Origin: Oligoflexia bacterium
GTDB lineage: Bacteria; Bdellovibrionota; Bdellovibrionia; JABDDW01
DNA length: 64,000 bases
Assembly: GCA_020847095.1 (NCBI GenBank)
Contig: JADLCR010000072.1
Span: 1-64,000, forward strand
Direction: 5' to 3'
Part shown: positions 1 to 8,032 of the stretch, piece by piece
How the letters are laid out: every line of letters begins with the position of its first letter
Position numbering within the stretch: the stretch's first letter is position 1
Made by a program: the position numbers and the translations under genes
Notes under the pieces: generated by a model
What the model was told of the DNA's origin: nothing
Database searches by the model: none
What the model saw: the letters and a program-made list of their open reading frames with translations, nothing else

Positions 1-419
1 CGTTGGGTCACCCAAGAAACCGATTCAACCTTAAGCGGATGTATGGCAAACAGCAGAGCAATCCAAAAGCAACTCAAACGGGCATTGTTGTTGGTCAGCG
101 CACAAAGAAATAAAAACGCTAAAACCGCGTTTACCGAGTGCAAAACCACATTATTAAAATGAAAGGCCGGAGCCCAAAGACCAAATATAAAATTCTCAAC
201 GGCGTAGCTTAAAAAGGTAACCGGAAGGAAATCTCCCCCGTGCCGACTGAGGAAAATTTCTTTTAAGTTAAAATTCAAGACAGCACTATTATTGATTAAA
301 ATGAGCGGATCATCGTAAGAAACAAAATCCCCAAAGACCCCTCTAAAAAAAATAAAAAAAGGAACACCAAAAAGAATGACTTCTAACTGGTGTTCCCTAA
401 TCCATTTTTTTAGTCCCAT
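1..419 (-). CDS. Partial polytopic membrane protein, TMTC/GT39-like (N-terminal part only)
   Basis: This open frame runs off the left edge of the window, so only the first 139 codons are seen. It starts at an ATG at 419, with an in-frame stop a dozen codons upstream. The N-terminus is a hydrophobic segment followed by a short FVSYDD motif, a second hydrophobic segment, and HPLKVESVSWV near residue 127. The SYDD loop and HPL-x-VES-V-W motif are hallmarks of the bacterial TMTC/dolichyl-phosphate-mannose-mannosyltransferase-like membrane proteins, which often carry C-terminal TPR repeats. That suggests an inner-membrane GT-C fold. The substrate is unknown and the downstream domains lie outside the window. 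The gene lies 64 bases after the 484-930 gene on the same strand and may be cotranscribed with it. The reading frame is certain; the family call comes from motifs only. Confidence 0.7.
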   Translation of the reverse strand, partial: MGLKKWIREHQLEVILFGVPFFIFFRGVFGDFVSYDDPLILINNSAVLNFNLKEIFLSRHGGDFLPVTFLSYAVENFIFGLWAPAFHFNNVVLHSVNAVLAFLFLCALTNNNARLSCFWIALLFAIHPLKVESVSWVTQ

Positions 420-483
420 ATCTTCAATCTTGCCTGGGACAAAAATGCTTCGCTAGCAAAATCCGAAGCGGTCGCCTGAAGAA

Positions 484-930
484 TTACTCCACGTAGCAGG
501 AGAAAACATCAGAGATCGTTTTCTGACCAGACGTCACTTCAACATAAACTTCGCCTGTTCGCTCTTGGCCTGTTCTTAGCGAGCGTTCCACGCGGTAACG
601 GGCGATTTTGCCTTGTGGGAGTTCGACAAATCGCGACAAAACTGATTCATCGTCAACAGGTACAAATGTCAAAAACTCCACAACTTCGGCGTCAACATTT
701 GGACTGTAAACCGCATGGGATACAACATCATCGTCTGTGCCCATTAAAACAAAACTGGCTCCTTCACCACGAAAGTGGGTGTGCATTGACAAGATGTTTG
801 TTGATCGGGTGGTCACAGTGACTCCCCGCTCATTGACGGAGCGGTCGAATTGACAATCAATTTCAGCGCCTACGCCTGCCCATGCGTGAGCCGACAAGAA
901 GCCAACAGCGATAATGGTGATGAGTTTCAT
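484..930 (-). CDS. Small exported protein of unknown function
   Basis: I do not recognise the family. The 148-aa product begins with a typical signal peptide (residues 1-18, cleavage expected after the AWA motif), so it should be periplasmic or surface located. The mature protein has a cysteine near each end (about residue 26 and in the C-terminal SCYVE), which could form one disulfide. The rest is polar and beta-rich in appearance. The start is supported by a very strong ribosome site, AAGGAGG, about eight bases before the ATG. It lies 26 bases downstream of the chalcone-isomerase-like gene on the same strand, so the two exported proteins are probably made together. Confidence 0.75.
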   Translation of the reverse strand: MKLITIIAVGFLSAHAWAGVGAEIDCQFDRSVNERGVTVTTRSTNILSMHTHFRGEGASFVLMGTDDDVVSHAVYSPNVDAEVVEFLTFVPVDDESVLSRFVELPQGKIARYRVERSLRTGQERTGEVYVEVTSGQKTISDVFSCYVE

Positions 931-956
931 GATTATTTCCTCCTTAAAAGGATGGT

Positions 957-1529
957 TTAATTTTTCTTAGATAATCCCAACAGTGCTTTTTTTAGACCCT
1001 CGGTTACGGGTTTGGGCCCAAGCCAGGTTTTGAGCATAGCCGAGACAAGCGAAGCGTCTGTCAGCTTCACTAAGCTTGTTTCATTCAAAAGCACTTCAAC
1101 GTTTGAAGAGTCCTTAAATCGGTACTCCAGAACGTCCCCTTCTTTCACATCAACAAGTGCCTGGTAAAGTTTCTCGGCCGTGGGCTCAAGCGCCTTGCAT
1201 GTGTCTTCACAGTTGGCCGTAAGCCCGTCTTTCCAGCCATTCTTGACGTCTTTAGCTTTAACATTTCTTTTAAACTGAGTGCGGACCACTTTTGGGTCTT
1301 TGGATTTCAAAATGGCATCGGGATCCGAACTTGGAGAAATGAGATAGAGCCCGCCCACATAAACTCGAATGGACACGGCTAAAATGGTTTTATCTCTTAA
1401 TCCCATTCCATTAAGAACGAGAGTTTTGCCGTCTAGCTTGATTTGATCATCGAATTTGACGTCGTACATTTCGGCTGCGTTTGAAAAAGCTCCGGCAAAA
1501 AGCAGGATTCCTAAAAAAACTTTTTTCAT
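957..1529 (-). CDS. Exported chalcone isomerase-like domain protein
   Basis: This 190-aa protein has an N-terminal signal peptide (about residues 1-18, ending SNAAE). The body resembles the bacterial chalcone-isomerase-like family: a VKFDDQIKLDGKTLVLNG strand pair, GMGLRDK, and IRVYVGGLYL, followed by a helical segment and a conserved C-terminal WLGPKPV. In this bacterial family the fold is kept, but flavonoid isomerase activity is not expected. The family is thought to bind lipids or fatty acids, but no reaction is established. It is likely periplasmic. It sits between thiL and a second exported protein on the same strand. An AAGGGG ribosome site precedes the ATG. The fold assignment is reasonably firm; the function is unknown. 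Confidence 0.8.
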   Translation of the reverse strand: MKKVFLGILLFAGAFSNAAEMYDVKFDDQIKLDGKTLVLNGMGLRDKTILAVSIRVYVGGLYLISPSSDPDAILKSKDPKVVRTQFKRNVKAKDVKNGWKDGLTANCEDTCKALEPTAEKLYQALVDVKEGDVLEYRFKDSSNVEVLLNETSLVKLTDASLVSAMLKTWLGPKPVTEGLKKALLGLSKKN

Positions 1530-1584
1530 GAACTTTACCCCTTGTTGAATTCGGCCGGTAACCTATCAGGGGAGATTCAAGGGG

Positions 1585-2595
1585 TCAAACAGGATTAAAG
1601 TGCTCGAAGGGTGATTTTTTCGGAGAATAGCTCGTCCCGTTTTTAAGCCAACTCATAGGAGACTGACCCGGTCCTAATTTTCCAATAGAGGTAATTGGGG
1701 TTCTAAACTGTTTTTTAAACTCTTCGATCAGCGACGGCGCTTCTCGATCATTGACAGTCAACAAGAGGCCGTAGTCTTCGCCGCCAGAAATGGCAAATTC
1801 ATAACCATCCCAGTTTGTTTCAGAGCAGCATTCTTCGAGGGCGCTTGAAATAGGAAGTTTAAGAATTTCAACTTCTGCGGAGCACTGGCTCGCTTTGCAA
1901 AGTCTGTCTAAATCTTTCATCAGGCCGTCAGATAAATCCATCATGGCGTGAACCGATGATTGATTAGCCAGCCATTGGCCTTCGGAAACATGGGGAATTG
2001 GTCTCCGCTGCCTAAATTTTAAAAACTCCGAGCCCGTGGCCTCGCGGTCTTTCAATAACAATTCCAAGCCCGCGGCCGAATCACCTAAGAATCCAGTGAC
2101 CAGAATCTGATCGCCCGCCAGACCATCCTTTCTGAGTTTAACTTGATGCTCCTTAAGCTTTCCAATGACCGTGATACTAATGGCCATATCACCCAACGAC
2201 CGGCTCACATCGCCGCCCCAAATTTGAACTCCATAAAGGTTAGCGCACTCTCTCATTCCAGACAAAAACTCGTCGGCCCAAAAAGGGGATAACTCCTCTG
2301 GAATGGCAAGCCCCATGAGATACCCCATAGGCTCTGCACCTTTTGCCGCCAAGTCACTTAAGTTGACCGCAAGAGCCTTAAAACCAATATCCGCAGGAGT
2401 TGAAATCTCTTGAAGAAAGTGAATGCCCTCGATGAGCATATCTTTTGAAACGGCATAATAATCTTGATCGGCCCCCTTAAATAAGGCGCAATCGTCTCCC
2501 ATCCCAAGCACTAAATTTTGTGAAGGTTTAAAGGAATCCGAAAGAGCAATTCGGATTTTTTCGATGATGGACTCTTCAGTTGGCCGCTTCACCAT
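1585..2595 (-). CDS. thiL: Thiamine-monophosphate kinase
   Basis: ThiL phosphorylates thiamine monophosphate with ATP to give thiamine diphosphate, the last step of cofactor synthesis, in the cytoplasm. The 336-aa protein has the usual length. It shows the PurM-like ATP-binding fold motifs: GMGDDCA near residue 32, NLSDLAAKGA, GGDVSRS, DLSDGLMKDL and the C-terminal SGGEDYGLL. Its start overlaps the 3' end of an upstream small membrane-protein gene by 20 bases, so translation is probably coupled. No other thiamine-synthesis gene is in the window. Alternative starts would lose the N-terminal helix that precedes the GDD motif. Confidence 0.95.
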   Translation of the reverse strand: MVKRPTEESIIEKIRIALSDSFKPSQNLVLGMGDDCALFKGADQDYYAVSKDMLIEGIHFLQEISTPADIGFKALAVNLSDLAAKGAEPMGYLMGLAIPEELSPFWADEFLSGMRECANLYGVQIWGGDVSRSLGDMAISITVIGKLKEHQVKLRKDGLAGDQILVTGFLGDSAAGLELLLKDREATGSEFLKFRQRRPIPHVSEGQWLANQSSVHAMMDLSDGLMKDLDRLCKASQCSAEVEILKLPISSALEECCSETNWDGYEFAISGGEDYGLLLTVNDREAPSLIEEFKKQFRTPITSIGKLGPGQSPMSWLKNGTSYSPKKSPFEHFNPV

Positions 2596-2890
2596 GGCTC
2601 TTTTTAAGTCGGCCCAGTACCCAAAACAAGGCGATTCCCACTACCCACCAAAACGCAAACTGCCCGGCAAACATAAAAGCCCAGCTCCAATAGGTGCGAT
2701 TTGCTGGATTCATGGCCCAGTTTGGGCTGTAAAAAAGAAAGCTCGTTATAATGACGAGGTCCTCGAAAAGCTTAGAAAGGACCCCTTTGTTGCGTATTTC
2801 AGCGACGTAAAAGACTTCTAAGGCCAATAAAAGAGTCCAAGACAGAGGAAGACAGAGAGATTTTAACAAGGTATCTTTCAGAGCTTTCAT
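2576..2890 (-). CDS. Small integral membrane protein of unknown function
   Basis: This 104-aa protein has about three hydrophobic segments (near residues 12-30, 45-55 and 72-92) rich in Trp and Phe, and a short charged C-terminus. I do not recognise a family. The start has a good ribosome site (AAGGA, about six bases before ATG). The 3' end overlaps the thiL start by 20 bases, so both genes should share a transcript. It starts 68 bases from the divergent secreted-protein gene at 2959, and the region between holds a 14-base palindrome (2904-2917). A role linked to thiamine is possible but only by position. Confidence 0.6.
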   Translation of the reverse strand: MKALKDTLLKSLCLPLSWTLLLALEVFYVAEIRNKGVLSKLFEDLVIITSFLFYSPNWAMNPANRTYWSWAFMFAGQFAFWWVVGIALFWVLGRLKKSHGEAAN

Positions 2891-2903
2891 TTTCGTCCTT
2901 CTT

Positions 2904-2917
2904 CGCTTATATAAGCG
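2904..2917. promoter_or_regulatory. Perfect 14-bp palindrome in a divergent intergenic region
   Basis: CGCTTATATAAGCG is a perfect inverted repeat placed between the divergent starts at 2890 and 2959. Its core TTATATAA resembles a sigma70 -10 element read on either strand, so it may be a shared promoter core or an operator. A further TATAAA lies nearby at about 2924. No good -35 box is visible for either direction. Confidence 0.35.
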
Positions 2918-2958
2918 TGGCGTTATAAAGGGGGACCGTCAAGTCCAAAGGAGTAAAA

Positions 2959-4851
2959 ATGAAGTCATTGCTCGTCAGTGTACTAATGGTTCAATTTAGT
3001 TTTGGTCAGGTCGCATGGGCACAAAGCTCAGAACCGCCGCCTTACTCAAAAGAGATTTTTTGGAGTCAGTCAGGGGTAGATCCTAATCAGCCGTCGAGCT
3101 GGTACAACAATGCTCAAGCCACCGGTACAAAAATGCCCGTAGCTTCGTCTCAAAATCCGGCTCCGTGGAGCTTCTCCTCAAACGATCCGGTTTGGGATCC
3201 TTCAGGTCCCGGCGGCGGCAATGGTGGTTGGGGTGATCCATCCACAGATCCATTCGGAGTTTACTCGCAATATACGGTTAACGGTATTGCGACCGTTCGT
3301 CCTACCGATAGCATTTGGACCAAACTCATCCGGTACACTGGTGTTTTAACCAAGGATTACACTCGACTGGTTCAAGAAAGCCGCAGCCGCAACGGCTATG
3401 AAGATGACGACACGTTGGCTGACAATCTCATCAGCAGCGCTTCTAAAAAAGCTGCAGCCATTGGAGCCGCGGGCGCGGTCATCACTTCACTGATAGTTAA
3501 GAAAAATGATAACGGAACGGGAATCCCTGATCCGGGTGGAATCGGTATGGGCTATGGCGATCTTCTGGCGGCCTTGGGAATTCCGATGGAAGCCGCAGCC
3601 CTGATGATCATCCAAATGAGTGCCGTTATGCAAATGGCCTCCATTTACGGCGAGCTTCCTCCCGACGATGATGATCGCGTGGACTTAGCATCAATACCGT
3701 TTGCCATGTCCCTCACGTCAACTGCCGCTAGCCGATTCGTTACTGAAAAAATCATCAGCGGAATCGGTACTCGCATTGCCGCTCAAGAAGTTGCTGCGTT
3801 GGCCGCTAAAAATGTTGGAGCCAAGATTGCCGTTGAATCAGGTGCTGAAACCGTTGGAATCGCAGTCGCAGCCCAAGCCGCTGCAGCAACGGCCGCGTCT
3901 ACGGCAACAGGAGCCACATCCGGTTGGTTTTCACGCTACGTCACCGCGGCTATGCCGTTTATTAAAGTCGGTGTAAAAGCTGGCGCTGGCGCCGCCATCA
4001 GTGGCGTCACAACCCGCATCCTTCTCAATAAGGCCAAAAAACTTTACCGAACGATGGCCGCCGCGCGAAAAGCTAAAGTCATTTTAGCCGTTCGCAGCGA
4101 ACCTAAAGCTAAGCAAGCCGTGTGGCTATTACTGACTCGCCACGTGTTTCCGACCATGGTTAAAGCAAACCCAAAGTCACTTGAAGACACTCGCATGTAT
4201 GCGGCCGTTGTAGATCAAATGATGCCATTAGTTCGTAACGGAAAATGGGACGAACTGCGTGCCATGAACGAAGACTACCGAAGCCGCGTGATTAAATCTG
4301 AAGATGGAACTCAAGCGCGATCAGTACTCATTGATGAATACCTGTTGGCCCTTGGCAAGGATCTCGATCTGCATGCGCGACTTTACTTGGTTAAGCTTGT
4401 CTTAGGGGGAATGCTCATGAAAGGCGGCCTTGAATACGCCGACAATCAAGTGCTCGAAACCATGGGCGTGGAGCTCATGCTCTATCCTCCGCCAAAAGTT
4501 TCGTTTGCGATGTTTAGGCCAAATGACCCAAGGCTTGATGCCCGCGGGCGATTCTTACAACTCAAGCAAGAGATGCAACAATCGGTCGCCAAGGCCGAAG
4601 CCTTGAGAGCTGAAGCGCAAGCCGCCTCAGGCAAGAAGACCAACGTGGTCGTTGCAAAACGGGGTCGTGCTGGACAGATTATTTTTGAAGACTGGTATCA
4701 ATCGGAAAAAGTAGTCAATCTCTGCGAAGATCAAAATAGCCCGGACCGCGTCAATGATTGCATCACCAAAGAAATCATGAAGAAGGAAAATCAACCTTCG
4801 AAGCCCGTGGCCAGCCCCTCACCATCATGGCCTGAGGTCGATAAAAGGTAA
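2959..4851 (+). CDS. Large exported alanine-rich protein of unknown function
   Basis: I do not recognise the family. The 630-aa product has a clear signal peptide (about residues 1-21, ending VAWAQ). A Pro/Gly/Ser/Trp-rich low-complexity stretch follows (about 24-95, with repeated small blocks around GPGGGNGGWGDP). A middle region holds several Ala/Gly-rich hydrophobic helices (near 170-183, 295-320 and 345-357) that resemble glycine-zipper or pore-forming segments. The C-terminal half is more ordinary and helical, and ends in a charged tail with two cysteines. The start is supported by an AAGGAG site. The gene stands alone: divergent upstream, with a strong intrinsic terminator 17 bases after the stop. 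It is probably secreted or envelope associated; anything more is guesswork. Confidence 0.75.
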   Translation: MKSLLVSVLMVQFSFGQVAWAQSSEPPPYSKEIFWSQSGVDPNQPSSWYNNAQATGTKMPVASSQNPAPWSFSSNDPVWDPSGPGGGNGGWGDPSTDPFGVYSQYTVNGIATVRPTDSIWTKLIRYTGVLTKDYTRLVQESRSRNGYEDDDTLADNLISSASKKAAAIGAAGAVITSLIVKKNDNGTGIPDPGGIGMGYGDLLAALGIPMEAAALMIIQMSAVMQMASIYGELPPDDDDRVDLASIPFAMSLTSTAASRFVTEKIISGIGTRIAAQEVAALAAKNVGAKIAVESGAETVGIAVAAQAAAATAASTATGATSGWFSRYVTAAMPFIKVGVKAGAGAAISGVTTRILLNKAKKLYRTMAAARKAKVILAVRSEPKAKQAVWLLLTRHVFPTMVKANPKSLEDTRMYAAVVDQMMPLVRNGKWDELRAMNEDYRSRVIKSEDGTQARSVLIDEYLLALGKDLDLHARLYLVKLVLGGMLMKGGLEYADNQVLETMGVELMLYPPPKVSFAMFRPNDPRLDARGRFLQLKQEMQQSVAKAEALRAEAQAASGKKTNVVVAKRGRAGQIIFEDWYQSEKVVNLCEDQNSPDRVNDCITKEIMKKENQPSKPVASPSPSWPEVDKR

Positions 4852-4867
4852 TTTAGTTTGTCACTAA

Positions 4868-4906
4868 GGCCCGGAAGCCGAAAGGTTTCTGGGCCTTTTT
4901 ATTTTT
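4868..4906 (+). terminator. Rho-independent terminator after the 630-aa secreted protein gene
   Basis: A 12-base stem (4868-4879 with 4884-4895, ten Watson-Crick pairs plus wobble) closes on a GAAA tetraloop. It is followed by TTTTTATTTTT. It lies 17 bases after the stop at 4851 and overlaps the last codons of the convergent YihY gene, so it probably separates the two transcripts. Confidence 0.85.
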
Positions 4907-6062
4907 CGTCCCAGATTTTTTTGAGTTGAGAAGCAACATCTTTAGAGGTCTTTAGTTTGGGCTCGTAGCGAAACTCCTCTAGCCAACCCAAAACTTCTTT
5001 CATATTAATTTCTGCTCGAGGTACGGTTAAAAAATAGCGGTTTTTGCTGCGAGCCGATCCCGCCGAGCTCACAATAAGTCCACGACTTTCTAAAAAATCG
5101 ATGTGGGCGGTAAGCTCTTGAATTGAGACTTTCAGGTCTTTTTGAAGTTCGCTCAAGGCAAGTCCTAGACTTTGAGTTTTTTGTACTCCAGCCAGCGCAT
5201 CAATTATGTCAGAAATCAAAAACGGATTAAGCCTCTCTTCGGCATCAAAACGAAAAGGAACTTTAAGGCGCGCGTACTGAAAAAAGCAGCAGAGTTCGGC
5301 TCCAAACAAGACAATGAGCCACACCACATAAAGCCAAAGCAAGAAAATGGGGATAATGGCCAATGACCCGTAAACCGAATAGGTGCTCACCGCTCTGGCC
5401 GCATAAGACGCATAAAGAAGTTTAGCGATTTCAAAAACGATTCCCGTTACAAATCCAGCCTTGGCCGCATCTTTGAGGTTAACGGCGACGTTTGGCATAA
5501 AGAAGTACAGCAGAGTAAACAAAATCCCGCTGGTTAAGTTCGGGGCAAGGGCTGCCATCCACACCAGCACTTTGCTGATCTCTCCGCTATCTGACTGGAG
5601 CCATCCCACCGCTTGTGAACTCAAGACAAATGAAAATCCCAAAAGCACCGGACCAATGGTGACCAAGCTCCAGTAGGTCATGATCTTTTGGCCCCACGGA
5701 CGATCACGCTTTACGCCCCAGATGAGGTTGAAGGTTTTTTCGATGGTGGCCAATGTGCTCACTGCCGTAAACATAAAGCCGATGACGCCAAAGGTTCCAA
5801 CCGCACCCGCATGGACGTTTTTCATAAATCCAAATACATAGCCCGAAAGTTGCTCACCAAAAGAGGGCGCCAGATTGGCCTGGATAAAGGTCTGTAGCCG
5901 AGTTTCTAAAATCTGAAAGCCACCAAAGGCTTTGAAGAGAAAAAAGGCCACCGCCAACATAGGGACCAGGGACACAAGGGAGGTGTAAGCCAGCGCTGTG
6001 GCCTGCGTGAAGACCAAATCATGCTGTGCTTTCTTCCAAAACTGTCTAATGAGCTGTTTCAT
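4899..6062 (-). CDS. YihY/BrkB-family inner membrane protein with C-terminal winged-helix-like extension
   Basis: Residues 1 to about 265 match the YihY/BrkB family (once misnamed ribonuclease BN): an N-terminal amphipathic segment, the ALAYTSLVSLVPML motif, and about six membrane segments ending near the WLYVVWLIVLFGAELC segment. The molecular function of the family is not settled. The protein is 387 aa, roughly 100 more than the core. The extra C-terminal part looks like a winged-helix domain: a helix-turn-helix-like LGLALSELQKDL..VSIQELTAHI segment, then LESRGLIVSS and a RYFLTV strand. Such extensions occur in some proteobacterial members. The gene is convergent with the secreted-protein gene. 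It lies 24 bases downstream of the OB-HD nuclease gene, so it may be the last gene of that operon. Confidence 0.88.
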   Translation of the reverse strand: MKQLIRQFWKKAQHDLVFTQATALAYTSLVSLVPMLAVAFFLFKAFGGFQILETRLQTFIQANLAPSFGEQLSGYVFGFMKNVHAGAVGTFGVIGFMFTAVSTLATIEKTFNLIWGVKRDRPWGQKIMTYWSLVTIGPVLLGFSFVLSSQAVGWLQSDSGEISKVLVWMAALAPNLTSGILFTLLYFFMPNVAVNLKDAAKAGFVTGIVFEIAKLLYASYAARAVSTYSVYGSLAIIPIFLLWLYVVWLIVLFGAELCCFFQYARLKVPFRFDAEERLNPFLISDIIDALAGVQKTQSLGLALSELQKDLKVSIQELTAHIDFLESRGLIVSSAGSARSKNRYFLTVPRAEINMKEVLGWLEEFRYEPKLKTSKDVASQLKKIWDEK

Positions 6063-6086
6063 TTTCCAAGGAAGTTATCGGCGCGA

Positions 6087-7043
6087 TTAGGCTTTTTCTG
6101 TTGGCCCTAGGTAAAACGGACGCTCCATTGGGCCTAAGGTCGAGGTCCAAGACTCACCCTTTTTTGATTCGTTATGCATAAAAACCTGAATCTGATTAAC
6201 CTTTGAATCAAAATCGTCAATGGCAGCCACTATGTAAGCTTCTAAAGTCATTGGAATCTTTGGGCTCCCAAATTCCATTTTTCCATGATGGCTAAGCACC
6301 AGATGTTTACAGACAGTTTTCAGATGATCAGGAAATCCGGCGATTGTTGCCGCCTTTTTTTCGATAAGCTCGGAGCCGAGTACCAAATGTCCGACCAGGC
6401 GTCCAACATCGGTGTAAGTAACACCCGTTTCAAACTCCAGCTCCCAAATCTTTCCGATATCGTGAAACACGGCCCCTACAAGTAATAGATCTAAATCGAC
6501 GTTCTTGTAGTGGCTGGCGATAAACATCATCACTTTACAAATCGACAGTGTGTGTTCCAAAAGCCCACCAAGATAAGCATGGTGAATACTGCGAGCCGCG
6601 GGACAGCGCAAATATTTCGGGCGAATCTCTGGGTCTTCGAGTGTACTGAGAATGAGCTGCTTGAGATGTTTGTTTTTCATCCCATTGACGATGGCAATGA
6701 GATTTTTAAACATAATTTCTGGATCAGTTTCTGATGATGGCAAAAAATCCGCCGGATTGACTTCGCTCTTGGGAACCTTTTTCAGCTCCCCGATCACAAG
6801 CTGCAAACGCTTTTGATAGAGATTGACCGTTCCTCGCACCCAAACGAAGTCATCGGTTTGAAAGCTATCGGCGACCGCTTCAACCCCATCCCACATACGA
6901 GAGTCGATCTGACCCGACTTATCTCCAAGCATGCAGGCCAAATAAGGCTTTCCGCTTTTTGCTAATGGTGTCGCCTTTGTGCGAACCAAGAAAATTCCTT
7001 CGACCGGATCTTTGTCTTTTAAGCTTGATACTAACTGTCTCAT
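6087..7043 (-). CDS. OB-fold plus HD-domain 3'-5' exoribonuclease, YhaM/Cbf1-like
   Basis: The N-terminal ~110 residues form an OB-fold nucleic-acid-binding domain (strands around GIFLVRTK, PYLACMLGDKSGQIDSRMWDG and FVWVRGTVNLYQ). The second half is an HD domain with the expected metal ligands: HHAYLGGLLEH, FHDIGK, LVGHLVLG and LSHHG. This architecture matches the YhaM family, which trims RNA and single-stranded DNA 3' ends in the cytoplasm. I set the start at 7043 because AGGA lies eight bases upstream and the ATG overlaps the stop of the preceding aminotransferase gene as ATGA. A start nine codons earlier (7070) is possible but lacks a site. Translation coupling to the aminotransferase is likely. 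Confidence 0.87.
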   Translation of the reverse strand: MRQLVSSLKDKDPVEGIFLVRTKATPLAKSGKPYLACMLGDKSGQIDSRMWDGVEAVADSFQTDDFVWVRGTVNLYQKRLQLVIGELKKVPKSEVNPADFLPSSETDPEIMFKNLIAIVNGMKNKHLKQLILSTLEDPEIRPKYLRCPAARSIHHAYLGGLLEHTLSICKVMMFIASHYKNVDLDLLLVGAVFHDIGKIWELEFETGVTYTDVGRLVGHLVLGSELIEKKAATIAGFPDHLKTVCKHLVLSHHGKMEFGSPKIPMTLEAYIVAAIDDFDSKVNQIQVFMHNESKKGESWTSTLGPMERPFYLGPTEKA

Positions 7044-7927
7044 GAATACTTTCCTATTCGCGCCGAACAATAGTCATCAATGTAGCCCTTGTACAACTTC
7101 TGCAACAACTTGGTGATCGCGCCAGGGCAGTTCTTAATTTTCTGCCCGTCGATTTGGCTCACTGGCACGACCTCTTTCACCGAGCCCGTTGTGAAAACCT
7201 CATCGGCCTTCACCAGTTCCGCCAATTTAATCGGCCGTTCAATCCATTTCAGTTTGTTATTTGCGCAGAGCTCACGCAAAGTCTTACGGGTGATTCCGCG
7301 TAAAATATCCGCGTCGTCAGGCGGAGTCACGATTTCGCCATTGATGACGGCATAAATATTCCAGGTCGTTCCCTCGGTGACCTCACCTTCGCGATTGGTC
7401 ATGAGGGCATCATCGGCACCCTTCTTCTTGGCCTCGCCCAAGGCCATAATATTGTTCAAATAATTGCCTGATTTAATATTTGGATCTAAAGACTTTTTGG
7501 GATTTCGAAAAACGGAAGCTGTCAAAAGCGAAATCCCGCGGTCATAAATCTTTGGATCTATTTTGGGAAGCTTTTGAATAAAAATAACGACGTTCGAACT
7601 TAACTCAGTTTGCGTGGGGTCTAAATTAATCCGGCCTTCACCTCTTGTGATCACGATCCGCATATAAGCGTCGTTGATTTCTGAATGTTTGTAGATGCGA
7701 TAAATTTCTGAAATCAACTCGTCTTTACTCATCCCTATTTCGAGTTGGATGCGCTGGGCCGAATTTAAGAGGCGGTCAATATGGTCTTCGAGTCCAAAGA
7801 ATATCCGATTATATGACCTTGCAACCTCGTAGATACCATCGCCATAAAGAAACCCTCGGTCAAAAACCGAGATCTGGGCCTTTTCAGGCGGTGTCACATT
7901 GCCATTGATTGAAACTAGCTCCAACAT
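7040..7927 (-). CDS. Class IV pyridoxal-phosphate aminotransferase (branched-chain or D-amino acid type)
   Basis: The fold-type IV PLP signature is clear: VFDRGFLYGDGIYE near the N-terminus, the catalytic lysine in NIKSGNYLNN, MTNREGEVTEGTTWN, and a phosphate-binding GITRKTLREL. This family covers branched-chain aminotransferase, D-alanine transaminase and aminodeoxychorismate lyase, and the sequence alone does not fix the substrate. With alr and ddl elsewhere in this window, a D-amino acid role is possible. I place the start at 7927 (MLELVSINGN), which fits the family N-terminus; a longer frame from 7963 adds twelve unlikely residues. It is divergent from dcd and coupled by ATGA to the downstream OB-HD nuclease gene. 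Confidence 0.88.
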   Translation of the reverse strand: MLELVSINGNVTPPEKAQISVFDRGFLYGDGIYEVARSYNRIFFGLEDHIDRLLNSAQRIQLEIGMSKDELISEIYRIYKHSEINDAYMRIVITRGEGRINLDPTQTELSSNVVIFIQKLPKIDPKIYDRGISLLTASVFRNPKKSLDPNIKSGNYLNNIMALGEAKKKGADDALMTNREGEVTEGTTWNIYAVINGEIVTPPDDADILRGITRKTLRELCANNKLKWIERPIKLAELVKADEVFTTGSVKEVVPVSQIDGQKIKNCPGAITKLLQKLYKGYIDDYCSARIGKYS

Positions 7928-7953
7928 GACGCTTAAAGTACACAAATTTTTGG

Positions 7954-7982
7954 TTGCCAGCAAGCAATGGCCCGTCTATTTT
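7954..7982 (+). promoter_or_regulatory. Predicted sigma70-type promoter for dcd
   Basis: TTGCCA (7954-7959) and TATTTT (7977-7982) are separated by 17 bases and lie about 50 bases before the dcd start chosen here, in the short divergent region. This is a consensus match only. Confidence 0.35.
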
Positions 7983-8032
7983 CGTTAGACAACGATTTCC
8001 GGTGGGAAATCAGCGAACGGAGGAGGACGAAA

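Noticed and set aside
4899..6062. Calling the YihY protein 'ribonuclease BN'
   Set aside because: That historical name was an error of assignment; the protein is a polytopic membrane protein with no nuclease motif.
7967..8032. Upstream 22-codon extension of dcd
   Set aside because: The extension has no family similarity, while the internal ATG at 8033 has a GGAGGAGG site and matches the family N-terminus.
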